This document shows, in pieces, positions 62,301 through 64,000 of a stretch of 64,000 nt of DNA. Position 1 is the stretch's first letter. Each line of letters begins with the position of its first letter. The notes under the pieces were generated by a model. The model ran no database searches. It was not told where the DNA came from and saw only the letters and a program-made list of their open reading frames with translations. Both the position numbers and the translations under genes were made by a program. This DNA is from Chelydra serpentina (taxonomy: Eukaryota; Chordata; Testudines; Chelydridae): contig JBAIAC010000001.1 in NCBI GenBank assembly GCA_037349315.1, positions 6,614,001 through 6,678,000 of the forward strand. The letters run 5' to 3'.

Positions 62301-62553
62301 CCTAATTCCACTAAGCTCTCTAGATGAGTCATCTTCTCAGTTTCAGTCTCCTCTCTAGTTTGTTCTAGTGTGCTGCTTTCTATGAGTCCAAAACATCTAC
62401 ACAATTGGAACAAATCAAAATTTAGTAAATAAATAAAAAAGAATCTTACTTTTAAGATTTTCATGCTGAAGTTAGTATATACACTTACCTGTCCATAAAC
62501 TGCAGAACAAAATCTTCAAATTCAGCAGTAGCAGAGCACAATTCTCGCTCCAC
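8164..62553 (-). CDS. PSME4: PSME4 (PA200) proteasome activator, internal part, 17 exons
   Basis: PA200/Blm10 is a nuclear HEAT-repeat protein that caps the 20S proteasome. It promotes ubiquitin-independent breakdown of peptides and acetylated histones in DNA repair and spermatogenesis (family knowledge). Seventeen exons on the minus strand read as one frame of about 610 codons, matching roughly residues 530-1140 of the 1843-residue human protein as I remember it. Conserved stretches include [62 protein letters not shown] and [20 protein letters not shown]. Exon phases agree at all 16 junctions and there is no stop, so the gene looks intact. The segment is all alpha-solenoid; the bromodomain-like region near the C terminus is outside the window. 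Promoter, start codon and 3' end are not present. Exon ends were set by splice consensus plus phase. Confidence 0.96.
9105..9314 (-). CDS. PSME4: PSME4 window exon 16
   Basis: 70 whole codons, from [15 protein letters not shown] to [10 protein letters not shown]. Acceptor tatag, donor gtaagc. The best-conserved block of the gene in this window. Confidence 0.96.
9650..9867. mobile_element. Harbinger-like MITE
   Basis: 218 bp with terminal inverted repeats GGCTTGTCTACACTGCCC (left) and GGGGCAGTGCAGACATAGCC (right). Three-base flanks TTA and TCA fit a decayed Harbinger TWA target. It lies in the intron between PSME4 window exons 15 and 16. Confidence 0.7.
10277..10408 (-). CDS. PSME4: PSME4 window exon 15
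   Basis: 44 whole codons, from [14 protein letters not shown] through [12 protein letters not shown] to TQQQFK. Acceptor ctacag, donor gtactg. Highly conserved HEAT-repeat stretch. Confidence 0.96.
11122..11217 (-). CDS. PSME4: PSME4 window exon 14
   Basis: 32 whole codons, [20 protein letters not shown] followed by [12 protein letters not shown]. Acceptor tttag, donor gtaaga. Confidence 0.95.
11305..11587. mobile_element. palindromic element with hammerhead-like motif, copy 1
   Basis: The two halves are reverse complements: 'cttgtagcaccttagagact ...' mirrored as '... agtctctaaggtgctacaag'. Perfect 13-bp direct repeats TTGTAGAGACTGA flank it (11292-11304 and 11588-11600). The right half carries CTGATGA at 11496, a GTGGGT/ACCCAC hairpin, and GAAA at 11520. 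The family resembles Penelope-like retroelement termini (inference). Confidence 0.75.
11496..11531 (+). ncRNA. hammerhead-ribozyme-like motif
   Basis: CTGATGA (11496-11502), stem GTGGGT...ACCCAC (11504-11519), GAAA (11520-11523), then GC-TTAT-GC as a minimal third stem. This matches the CUGANGA/stem II/GAAA layout, but one extra A precedes stem II and the expected NUH site reads CTG, so activity is doubtful. Confidence 0.35.
11689..11751 (-). CDS. PSME4: PSME4 window exon 13
   Basis: 21 whole codons, [20 protein letters not shown] and E. Acceptor ttgcag, donor gtaatg. Confidence 0.94.
12125..12315 (+). repeat. old interspersed repeat ('cagaccaatggcccatct' family)
   Basis: Contains 'gccatattgaatcagaccaatggcccatctaat', which aligns with the repeat at 42693-42812. 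The copy is strongly diverged. I recognise the family as common in reptile genomes but cannot assign its class. Confidence 0.5.
13065..13274 (+). mobile_element. tRNA-derived SINE with A-rich tail
   Basis: The head GGGATAGTTCAGTGGTTTGAG is an A box and GGTTGTGAGTTCAATCC a B box, for RNA polymerase III. The body 'gagggggccatttagggatctgggg' is shared with the copies at 14301 and 20099. The 3' part differs from theirs ('cttggtcctgctagtgaag...tatatctccttatta') and ends in poly-A. Confidence 0.85.
14301..14487 (+). mobile_element. tRNA-derived SINE with CR1-like tail
   Basis: A box (atagctcagtggtttgagca) and B box (ggttgtgagttcaatcc) are near-perfect. The 3' tail 'ggtcctgctttgagcaggggg...ttctatgattctatgat' is the same as the end of the CR1 at 3335-3430, the expected signature of a SINE mobilised by CR1. 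Confidence 0.9.
15166..15379. mobile_element. palindromic element with hammerhead-like motif, copy 2
   Basis: Halves 'ggtggcaccttaaagact' and 'agtctttaagatgccacc' are inverted. 11-bp direct repeats TCTCATCTTTA flank it (15155-15165 and 15380-15390). The right half has CTGAAGA at 15255, a GTGGGT/ACCCAC hairpin and GAAA at 15280, followed by gcttatgc. It ends in 'gactaacatggctacccc' like the other copies. Confidence 0.75.
15391..17170 (-). mobile_element. DIRS-like retrotransposon remnant (gag side)
   Basis: The segment 16805-16925 (plus strand 'cagattttacagagttccag' onward to 'cagggacttgccatagtc') aligns loosely with 42262-42380 of the DIRS-like element at 36541-42690. Both regions are rich in GGTACC-type motifs. 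No intact frame, RT or recombinase is left. It lies in the same orientation as the other two DIRS-like copies. Ends not determined. Confidence 0.5.
17324..18154 (+). mobile_element. solo LTR (endogenous retrovirus-type)
   Basis: 831 bp starting TGTCACAG and ending CTGTCACA, flanked by a perfect 5-bp duplication TACTG (17319-17323 and 18155-18159). TATAAATA at 17558 and AATAAA at 17664 suggest plus-strand orientation. No internal retroviral sequence. The 5-bp target size alone does not fix the class. Confidence 0.8.
18478..18622 (+). repeat. MIR-type SINE fragment
   Basis: Contains 'gcaactcacttaaactctcc', 'gcctcaatttctcaacctgtaaaa' and 'tgagaagtgtttggagatc', matching the conserved core of MIR as I remember it. 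Heavily diverged. Confidence 0.65.
19073..19171 (-). CDS. PSME4: PSME4 window exon 12
   Basis: 33 whole codons, [20 protein letters not shown] followed by [13 protein letters not shown]. Acceptor ttctag, donor gttagt. Confidence 0.95.
19254..19309 (-). CDS. PSME4: PSME4 window exon 11
   Basis: Completes His, then reads [18 protein letters not shown]. 56 nt, acceptor ggtag, donor gtataa. Confidence 0.94.
19584..19640 (-). CDS. PSME4: PSME4 window exon 10
   Basis: Completes Asp, then reads [18 protein letters not shown] and ends C|. 57 nt, acceptor gtgtag, donor gtaagt. Confidence 0.94.
20099..20283 (-). mobile_element. tRNA-derived SINE with CR1-like tail
   Basis: Reverse complement of the element at 14301: tail 'catagaatcatagaacatcaggg' on the left, B box (ggattgaactcacagccc) and A box (caaaccactgagctatat) on the right. 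It lies in the intron between PSME4 window exons 9 and 10. Confidence 0.9.
20319..20603. mobile_element. Harbinger-like MITE
   Basis: 285 bp with inverted ends GGGTATATCTACACTGCAAT and ATTGCAGTGTAGACATACCC. Flanks TCA and TTA. The interior has further inverted pieces such as 'gcccaagtcagctgacttggg'. Same superfamily style as the element at 9650. Confidence 0.78.
20985..21130 (+). repeat. MIR-type SINE fragment
   Basis: Contains 'gacctgggctcaaatccctg', 'cttctctgcgcctcagttcc' and 'tcatctgtaaaatgcagata', the typical MIR core order. Confidence 0.68.
21413..22143. mobile_element. hAT-like element, GC-rich with internal repeats
   Basis: Ends CAGGGGTGAAAGTA and ACTTTCACCTCTG are inverted repeats. 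A perfect 8-bp duplication GCTTCACC flanks it (21405-21412 and 22144-22151), the hAT signature. The interior is very GC-rich and is built from repeated 'ggagccc...' and 'tttaaagggc' blocks in both orientations. No transposase. Confidence 0.9.
22144..23624. other. intron sequence, nothing recognised
   Basis: Between the hAT element and PSME4 window exon 9. No repeat ends or exon seen. Confidence 0.5.
23625..23680 (-). CDS. PSME4: PSME4 window exon 9
   Basis: Completes Leu, then reads [18 protein letters not shown] and ends G|. 56 nt, acceptor atgcag, donor gtaggt. Missed by a simple open-frame search because it is short. Its phase fits both neighbours. Confidence 0.93.
23681..25540. other. 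start of 27.9-kb PSME4 intron, nothing recognised
   Basis: AT-rich intron. I find no exon matching PSME4 and no structured repeat. Confidence 0.5.
25897..26874 (-). pseudogene. tyrosine recombinase remnant of DIRS-like element
   Basis: Two minus-strand frames. The first carries [14 protein letters not shown] and a [11 protein letters not shown] block, the site of the first catalytic Arg. The second carries [15 protein letters not shown], the end of the recombinase domain. In the younger copy this block ends in a Tyr that this copy lacks. Enzyme role: circle integration in DIRS elements. Clearly inactive. Confidence 0.78.
27469..28218 (-). pseudogene. RT / RNase H remnant of DIRS-like element
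   Basis: The minus-strand frame at 27469-27711 has [18 protein letters not shown] and [14 protein letters not shown], the DIRS/Ty3-type RNase H pattern (compare [14 protein letters not shown] in the younger copy). 27708-28218 is degraded RT sequence with frameshifts. Confidence 0.65.
28278..29353 (+). mobile_element. solo LTR inserted in DIRS-like element
   Basis: 1076 bp starting TGTGATAC and ending CGTCACA, flanked by GACCA (28273-28277) and GACCG (29354-29358), a 5-bp duplication with one mismatch. AATAAA at 28978. It splits the gag/RT side of the DIRS copy, so it is younger than it. A CT-rich run occurs at 28733-28754. Confidence 0.68.
29616..31600 (-). pseudogene. gag-region remnant of DIRS-like element
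   Basis: The minus frame at 29616-29936 contains [20 protein letters not shown], which matches the [20 protein letters not shown] block of the younger element at 40600. Further frames at 30048-31527 look like the Ser/Pro-rich upstream part. Several frame breaks. The reading is lost around 31600. Confidence 0.62.
31670..31756 (+). repeat. SINE/CR1 3'-tail fragment
   Basis: Sequence 'ctttgggcagggggtaggactagatgacctcctgaggtctcttccaaccct' matches only the shared SINE/CR1 tail, ending at 'tctatgat'. The head is missing. Confidence 0.7.
32679..33010. mobile_element. small hAT-like element
   Basis: 332 bp with ends CAGGGGTCGGCAACCT and AGGTTGCCGACCCCTG. A perfect 8-bp target duplication TTCTATAT flanks it (32671-32678 and 33011-33018). 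The right part has 'tactggcatgcgaagcctta'. Non-autonomous hAT-Charlie style. Confidence 0.93.
33019..33730. other. intron sequence, nothing recognised
   Basis: AT-rich intron. No repeat ends or exon seen. Confidence 0.5.
33731..34075. repeat. possible DIRS-type terminus remnant
   Basis: Inverted pair 'acagggttactcacc' (33734) and 'gtgagtaaccctgt' (34023) about 290 bp apart, each followed by a similar 'cagaagagctgc / agcagagctg' stretch. The layout resembles the terminal repeat plus internal complementary region at 36516-36870. No coding part is attached. Confidence 0.35.
34076..36515. other. intron sequence with one repeat-like stretch
   Basis: Mostly AT-rich. 35150-35250 ('gaagggatttcaaacatacc' through 'gtgaaagtcaatgggacct') resembles an old interspersed DNA-transposon remnant, low confidence. 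No exon seen. Confidence 0.4.
36541..36733. repeat. DIRS-like inverted terminal repeat, left
   Basis: Starts ttcttcgagatgtgttgctc. Paired in inverted orientation with 42500-42690. Contains the near-palindrome 'ggcgccctataaggggcgcc'. Just outside and inside it are copies of the short palindrome 'cagttaccttttccgtaactg' (36517 and, inverted, about 36803). Confidence 0.85.
36790..36870. repeat. DIRS-like internal complementary region
   Basis: Repeats the outer end: 'cagttacggaaaaggtaact' then 'cttcttcgagtgattgctcatgtgtattccacagtagg'. In DIRS elements such a region is thought to template completion of the circular intermediate (family knowledge). Confidence 0.75.
36904..37818 (-). pseudogene. DIRS-like tyrosine recombinase, disrupted
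   Basis: Frame 1 (37316 to about 37800) has [27 protein letters not shown] and [13 protein letters not shown], which holds the first catalytic Arg. Frame 2 (36904-37371) has [13 protein letters not shown], giving the HxxR pair, and [19 protein letters not shown], where the Tyr is the expected nucleophile. A frameshift separates the frames near 37340, and the 5' part is cut by the MITE at 37819-38012. The key residues survive, so the lesions are probably recent. Confidence 0.88.
37819..38012. mobile_element. hAT-like MITE inserted in DIRS recombinase
   Basis: 194 bp with ends CATAGGAGCCGAC and GTCAGCGCCTATG and a perfect 8-bp duplication CTCGGTAG (37811-37818 and 38013-38020). It carries the palindrome 'ggtgggtgctgagcacccacc'. 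It supplies the first ~60 residues of an apparent minus-strand frame, which are therefore not recombinase. Confidence 0.92.
38021..39129 (-). pseudogene. DIRS-like RNase H and linker, disrupted
   Basis: Starts in the frame at 38838-39065 with [14 protein letters not shown], then shifts near 38840 into the frame with [25 protein letters not shown] and [17 protein letters not shown]. Together these give the DIRS RNase H pattern (Asp, Glu, Asp and the late Asn/Asp). 38132-38587 continues with [16 protein letters not shown] and [13 protein letters not shown], the conserved stretch after RNase H. At least two frameshifts. No methyltransferase domain recognised. Confidence 0.85.
39120..39830 (-). 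pseudogene. DIRS-like reverse transcriptase, one stop
   Basis: Single frame from 39830 to 39120 broken only by a TAA at 39561-39563. Motifs in order: [48 protein letters not shown] and the catalytic FPYLDDWLV. This is the RT fingers-palm order of DIRS elements. The frame shifts at the 3' end (39120-39129) before RNase H. Confidence 0.9.
40031..42415 (-). pseudogene. DIRS-like gag region, fragmented
   Basis: Best part is 40031-40513: [36 protein letters not shown] and a basic C terminus ([20 protein letters not shown]) likely to bind nucleic acid. 40456-40728 adds [20 protein letters not shown] in another frame. 40673-41083 has [17 protein letters not shown]. Upstream (41120-42219) is Ser/Arg/Pro-rich and split over several frames. 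The 364-aa plus-strand frame at 41321-42415 is the antisense of this GC-rich region. Confidence 0.8.
42500..42690. repeat. DIRS-like inverted terminal repeat, right
   Basis: Reverse complement of the left terminus, ending 'gagcaatcactcgaagaag'. It has 'ggcgccccttatagggcgcc', where the left end has the matching near-palindrome. Differences from the left end are scattered substitutions plus variable G-run length. Confidence 0.85.
42693..42812 (+). repeat. interspersed repeat ('catctagcccagtatcct' family)
   Basis: Sequence 'aacataagaacggccattct', 'caatggtccatctagcccag' and 'ggaatgaacagaacatg' is a family found again, older, at 12125. It abuts the DIRS-like right end, so the DIRS probably inserted into it or beside it. 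Class unknown to me. Confidence 0.55.
42813..44639. other. intron sequence, nothing recognised
   Basis: AT-rich intron. No exon, paired repeat ends or RNA gene seen. Confidence 0.5.
44640..44925. mobile_element. probable old MITE
   Basis: Left 'ctaggacgtggtttctact' and right 'agtatagacatggcctag' are imperfect inverted repeats about 280 bp apart. The interior has Harbinger-type phrases such as 'ggttgatgtaactacgg'. Decayed; ends approximate. Confidence 0.45.
45955..46195. mobile_element. possible old MITE
   Basis: Contains 'cagtatagctacatcagctt', 'ctaatgtagacaaggtgtg' and 'gggtgtagacaagctcttga', phrases typical of Harbinger-like MITEs in reptiles. Inverted ends are weak, so the boundaries are guesses. 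Confidence 0.35.
46196..48007. other. intron sequence with a TA microsatellite
   Basis: AT-rich intron. A (TA)n run lies at about 47791-47806, and a G-rich run at about 46543-46560. Nothing else recognised. Confidence 0.5.
48156..49464. mobile_element. hAT-like element filled with a minisatellite
   Basis: 1309 bp with ends CAGGGGTCTCAAACTC and GTTTGAGACCCCTG. A perfect 8-bp duplication AATTAGCC flanks it (48148-48155 and 49465-49472). The interior from about 48350 to 49010 is an imperfect tandem array. No transposase. All long open frames on both strands come from the array and from GC-rich sequence at 49020-49430. Confidence 0.94.
48350..49010 (+). repeat. G-rich minisatellite inside hAT element
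   Basis: About a dozen imperfect units of roughly 40-60 bp built from 'gcagcagggggctcagggca' plus 'gggggttggggtgcaggag'. Some larger multi-unit blocks recur nearly exactly (48690-48770 versus 48925-49005), a sign of repeat-unit slippage or unequal exchange. Confidence 0.85.
49765..51532. other. intron sequence with one MIR fragment
   Basis: Holds the MIR-type fragment at 51085. Otherwise no exon or paired repeat ends seen. Confidence 0.5.
51085..51275 (+). repeat. MIR-type SINE fragment
   Basis: Contains 'gaacaagtcacttaaccttt', 'tgtgcttcagtttcctcata' and 'aatacaatgatgattagct', the usual MIR core in order. Confidence 0.72.
51533..51628 (-). CDS. PSME4: PSME4 window exon 8
   Basis: Completes Arg, then reads [19 protein letters not shown] and on to KGERIAH, ending in CT|. 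96 nt, acceptor ttccag, donor gtaagt. The 27.9-kb repeat-rich intron follows. Confidence 0.94.
51729..51957. mobile_element. palindromic element with hammerhead-like motif, copy 3
   Basis: Halves 'gacaaagggtcctgtggcac' and 'gtgccacaggaccctttgtc' are exact inverses. A perfect 13-bp duplication TAAATAAAGATGT flanks it (51716-51728 and 51958-51970). The motif is degraded: CCGACTA and TAAA on plus, CCGAAGA and TAAA on minus. It ends in 'gactaacacggctacccctc', as in copy 2. It lies 100 bp from PSME4 window exon 8. Confidence 0.8.
51971..53189. other. intron sequence, nothing recognised
   Basis: AT-rich. No exon or repeat ends seen. Confidence 0.5.
53190..53395 (+). repeat. old amniote SINE/LINE-like fragment
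   Basis: Contains 'gagatggtccctgccctgaa' and 'cttacaatataaatagaaaagacagac', recognised as a widespread amniote repeat. A second piece of the same family is at 55875. Family name not certain. Confidence 0.5.
53899..54925. mobile_element. TIR element family 'GGAATTCTG', copy 3
   Basis: Best-preserved copy (1027 bp). Left end TACTCTGGGGGAATTCTGCA and right end TGCAGAATTTCCCCAGGAGTA are clear inverted repeats. Flanks GCCTAT (53893-53898) and TCCTAT (54926-54931) match at 5 of 6. Interior 54180-54450 has 'gggacacatgggga' units, like copy 2. No open frame with transposase features. Confidence 0.82.
55029..55186 (-). CDS. PSME4: PSME4 window exon 7
   Basis: Reads [20 protein letters not shown] onward to KQEMS and ends in split codon AG|. 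158 nt, acceptor tatag, donor gtcagt. Ile/Thr/Tyr changes relative to mammals are conservative. Confidence 0.95.
55187..58143. other. intron 6-7, mostly nothing recognised
   Basis: AT-rich intron. 55875-55990 ('gagccccagtcatggattag', 'taggcgctgtataaacacag') is a fragment of the repeat seen at 53190. No exon, RNA gene or other structured repeat noticed. Confidence 0.5.
58144..58359 (-). CDS. PSME4: PSME4 window exon 6, followed by a GC donor
   Basis: 72 whole codons, from [15 protein letters not shown] to EYFPIK. Acceptor attag. The exon must end after AAG, because the next exon opens with DWGKPG as in human PSME4, and the next intron bases are GCAAGG instead of GT. No in-phase GT fits, so this is a GC-AG intron whose donor otherwise fits consensus well. 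Confidence 0.95.
58360..58976. other. intron 5-6, nothing recognised
   Basis: Ordinary intron sequence between two PSME4 exons. Confidence 0.5.
58977..59044 (-). CDS. PSME4: PSME4 window exon 5
   Basis: Completes the Asn codon, then reads [20 protein letters not shown] and SE. 68 nt, acceptor tttag, donor gtatta. Short acidic exon typical of this part of PA200. Confidence 0.94.
59045..59622. other. intron 4-5, nothing recognised
   Basis: Ordinary AT-rich intron. No repeat seen. Confidence 0.5.
59623..59692 (-). CDS. PSME4: PSME4 window exon 4
   Basis: Reads [20 protein letters not shown] and then LTI, and ends with one base of a split Asn codon. 70 nt, acceptor tttcag, donor gtaagt. Confidence 0.94.
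59693..60169. other. intron 3-4, nothing recognised
   Basis: Ordinary AT-rich intron. No repeat seen. Confidence 0.5.
60170..60268 (-). CDS. PSME4: PSME4 window exon 3
   Basis: 33 whole codons, from VALEKVFNF to MCRAAVK. Acceptor cttag, donor gtgaga. The upstream in-frame Met at 60262 is internal, not a start. Confidence 0.95.
60269..62245. other. intron 2-3, poly-G tract only
   Basis: A G-rich simple repeat lies at 60574-60605. The rest shows no exon or structured repeat. Confidence 0.5.
62246..62396 (-). CDS. PSME4: PSME4 window exon 2
   Basis: Completes the split Arg codon, then reads [16 protein letters not shown] through to TQCSIEIFK. 151 nt, acceptor tgtag, donor gtatgt. Nearly identical to the mammalian protein. 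Confidence 0.95.
62489..62553 (-). CDS. PSME4: PSME4 window exon 1
   Basis: Reads [21 protein letters not shown] and ends in split codon AG|. Acceptor ctgtag, donor gtaagt. 65 nt. The preceding exon is not found up to base 64000. Confidence 0.92.
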
Positions 62554-64000
62554 CTACAGTTTTCAAATGTAAAGAAGAAAGACTCAACGTTTAACTTTTC
62601 TAATTAAATATATATTTATATTACCTAAATTACTACCTTTAAAAAAAATACTTTCTAAGTAAGGTTAGCACTTGGATCAACAGACTGGAGAACTTAGTAT
62701 TCCAGTCCATTTTATCTACCGTCCAAGGAGGGAGCCACAATCCAATCTCCTTTATATTGTCCTACCAGCATGCCTGGCCCTGCAATCTGGTGGCTTAACC
62801 TCTGAGGGTGAAAGTAGTTCAGTCTCCACGGCCATTATATCCTTGGCCTCACTGCAATCTCCAACAAGGATGTCAATTAGTGCTAAATGTGATGGTAGAT
62901 TTTTTCATGTTATCTGTCCACTAGGAACTCTGGGTGCAAACTCTTGCTATATTTTCTTGAGTGCTGTGATTTTGTGGTATTAAAATTGAATGAGAATGAG
63001 AAGTCTCTGGCAGCTCAGAATTTCTGCCTGAGCTGTAATTGATGGTACAGTTCTGAACACAGCCATAAAGGGCCACTGCTCAGATACTAAACTGCAAGTA
63101 TTGAACTGCAGGTGCCACCAGCAGAGGCCGCTGCTCCATTTGTAGAATCCATCTGCTCCCCAGCTTATACTGTTTGTGTCAAGACTGTGGGACAAGCAAA
63201 GAAGCAAGGGGGAGGAGGGGCAGAGGGTGGCGAGGAGCTGGCTCAGTGGGCAGCTCCTACCCAAGCCTCTCCTCTATTCCAATCTAAGTGGGGAGAGGAA
63301 GGGACACAGAATCAAAGGGGAGCAGGAAGGGGAGCACAGCAGAGAACTGTTTCCAGGCATGGGTGCTGGATGGCGGCAGTGTTTAGGGGACCCAGATGGA
63401 GCAAGGACAGTGCCCAAACAGAGGGAGGGGGTAGCAGAGGAAAGAGCAAAGAGTTGAGATCAATGACTGGGGAAGGGATGGTTTTGGATAAGGGCCCCAC
63501 CTACCCAGTAGCAGTGAATGGGAAAAGGTCCCCCAGTTTGTGTGGTGCATTTTAGGATGACTTCACTGAAATGATCATGCACAAAAAGGGTGATTTCCCC
63601 TAAGAGTTCAAAACTGACAAAAAAGCAGTGAGGCACTTGCTTTTTTTTTTTTTTTTTTAAGAAAATCGTTTCCATTTTTGGATTTGTGAAGGTGGCAATA
63701 GTGGGAACTCAATGTTCAAACTCCTTTCCAAGATGCTACCAAACAGCCAAATTATTAATTTTAGTCAATACCAAATTGGGCCAGATTTGGACTAAAAATG
63801 AGAGGTGGTATATATCTTGTTAACAAGTCTTCAGTCATCTACATGCTTTGTTGGATTTATTGTAAACACATTACAGGGGCACTACCACGTGATTTTACAA
63901 AATCTAACACTAACAGAAGGCTATAGTTTTGGGGGTTTTTTGAGTATCAAATACAGTTTGGATTTAAAATATCTCCAAACACGGCAATATTGTAGTAATG
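62554..64000. other. intron upstream of window exon 1
   Basis: No upstream PSME4 exon was found. The moderately GC-rich stretch 63100-63560 has open frames on both strands without recognisable features. A poly-T run lies at 63641-63658. Confidence 0.5.

Noticed and set aside
63112..63555. 147-aa plus-strand frame
   Set aside because: Low-complexity Gly/Glu/Ala-rich, overlapped by a second frame, antisense to the gene. No support.

Overview
The window looks like vertebrate nuclear DNA, most likely from a cryptodiran turtle. The reasons are a split gene with GT-AG introns, CR1 LINE sequence ending in ATTCTATG-type repeats, tRNA-derived SINEs whose 3' tail matches the CR1 tail, DIRS-like retrotransposons, and many hAT-like and Harbinger-like elements. 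The organism call is an inference from repeat families I recognise from memory, not from a search. I see no prokaryotic gene, operon or CRISPR array.

One gene spans the window. It is PSME4 (PA200/Blm10), the HEAT-repeat cap of the 20S proteasome, on the minus strand. I place 17 consecutive internal coding exons between 62553 and 8164 (1829 nt, about 610 codons). They correspond to roughly residues 530-1140 of the 1843-residue human protein. All exons join in frame with no internal stop. Every junction has an AG acceptor and a GT donor, except one GC donor after the exon at 58144-58359. The start and the C-terminal exons lie outside the window, so the neighbouring introns run off both ends (more than 8.1 kb on the left, more than 1.4 kb on the right).

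The introns hold nearly all the rest. Bases 1-8163 carry a GC-rich repeat block, a CR1 nested in a terminal-inverted-repeat element, a hAT-like element and a second copy of the inverted-repeat family. The intron at 11752-19072 holds two SINEs, a palindromic element with a hammerhead-like motif, a DIRS remnant and a solo LTR. The intron at 19641-23624 holds a SINE, a Harbinger-like MITE and a GC-rich hAT element. The 27.9-kb intron at 23681-51532 is the main repeat reservoir. It has an old DIRS-like element (25541-32012) split by a solo LTR, a small hAT element (32679-33010), a younger DIRS-like element (36541-42690) interrupted by a hAT MITE, and a solo LTR split by a repeat-filled hAT element (48156-49464).

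No second host gene is supported. The long open frames outside the PSME4 exons fall in repeats, in transposon pseudogenes or on the antisense strand of those.
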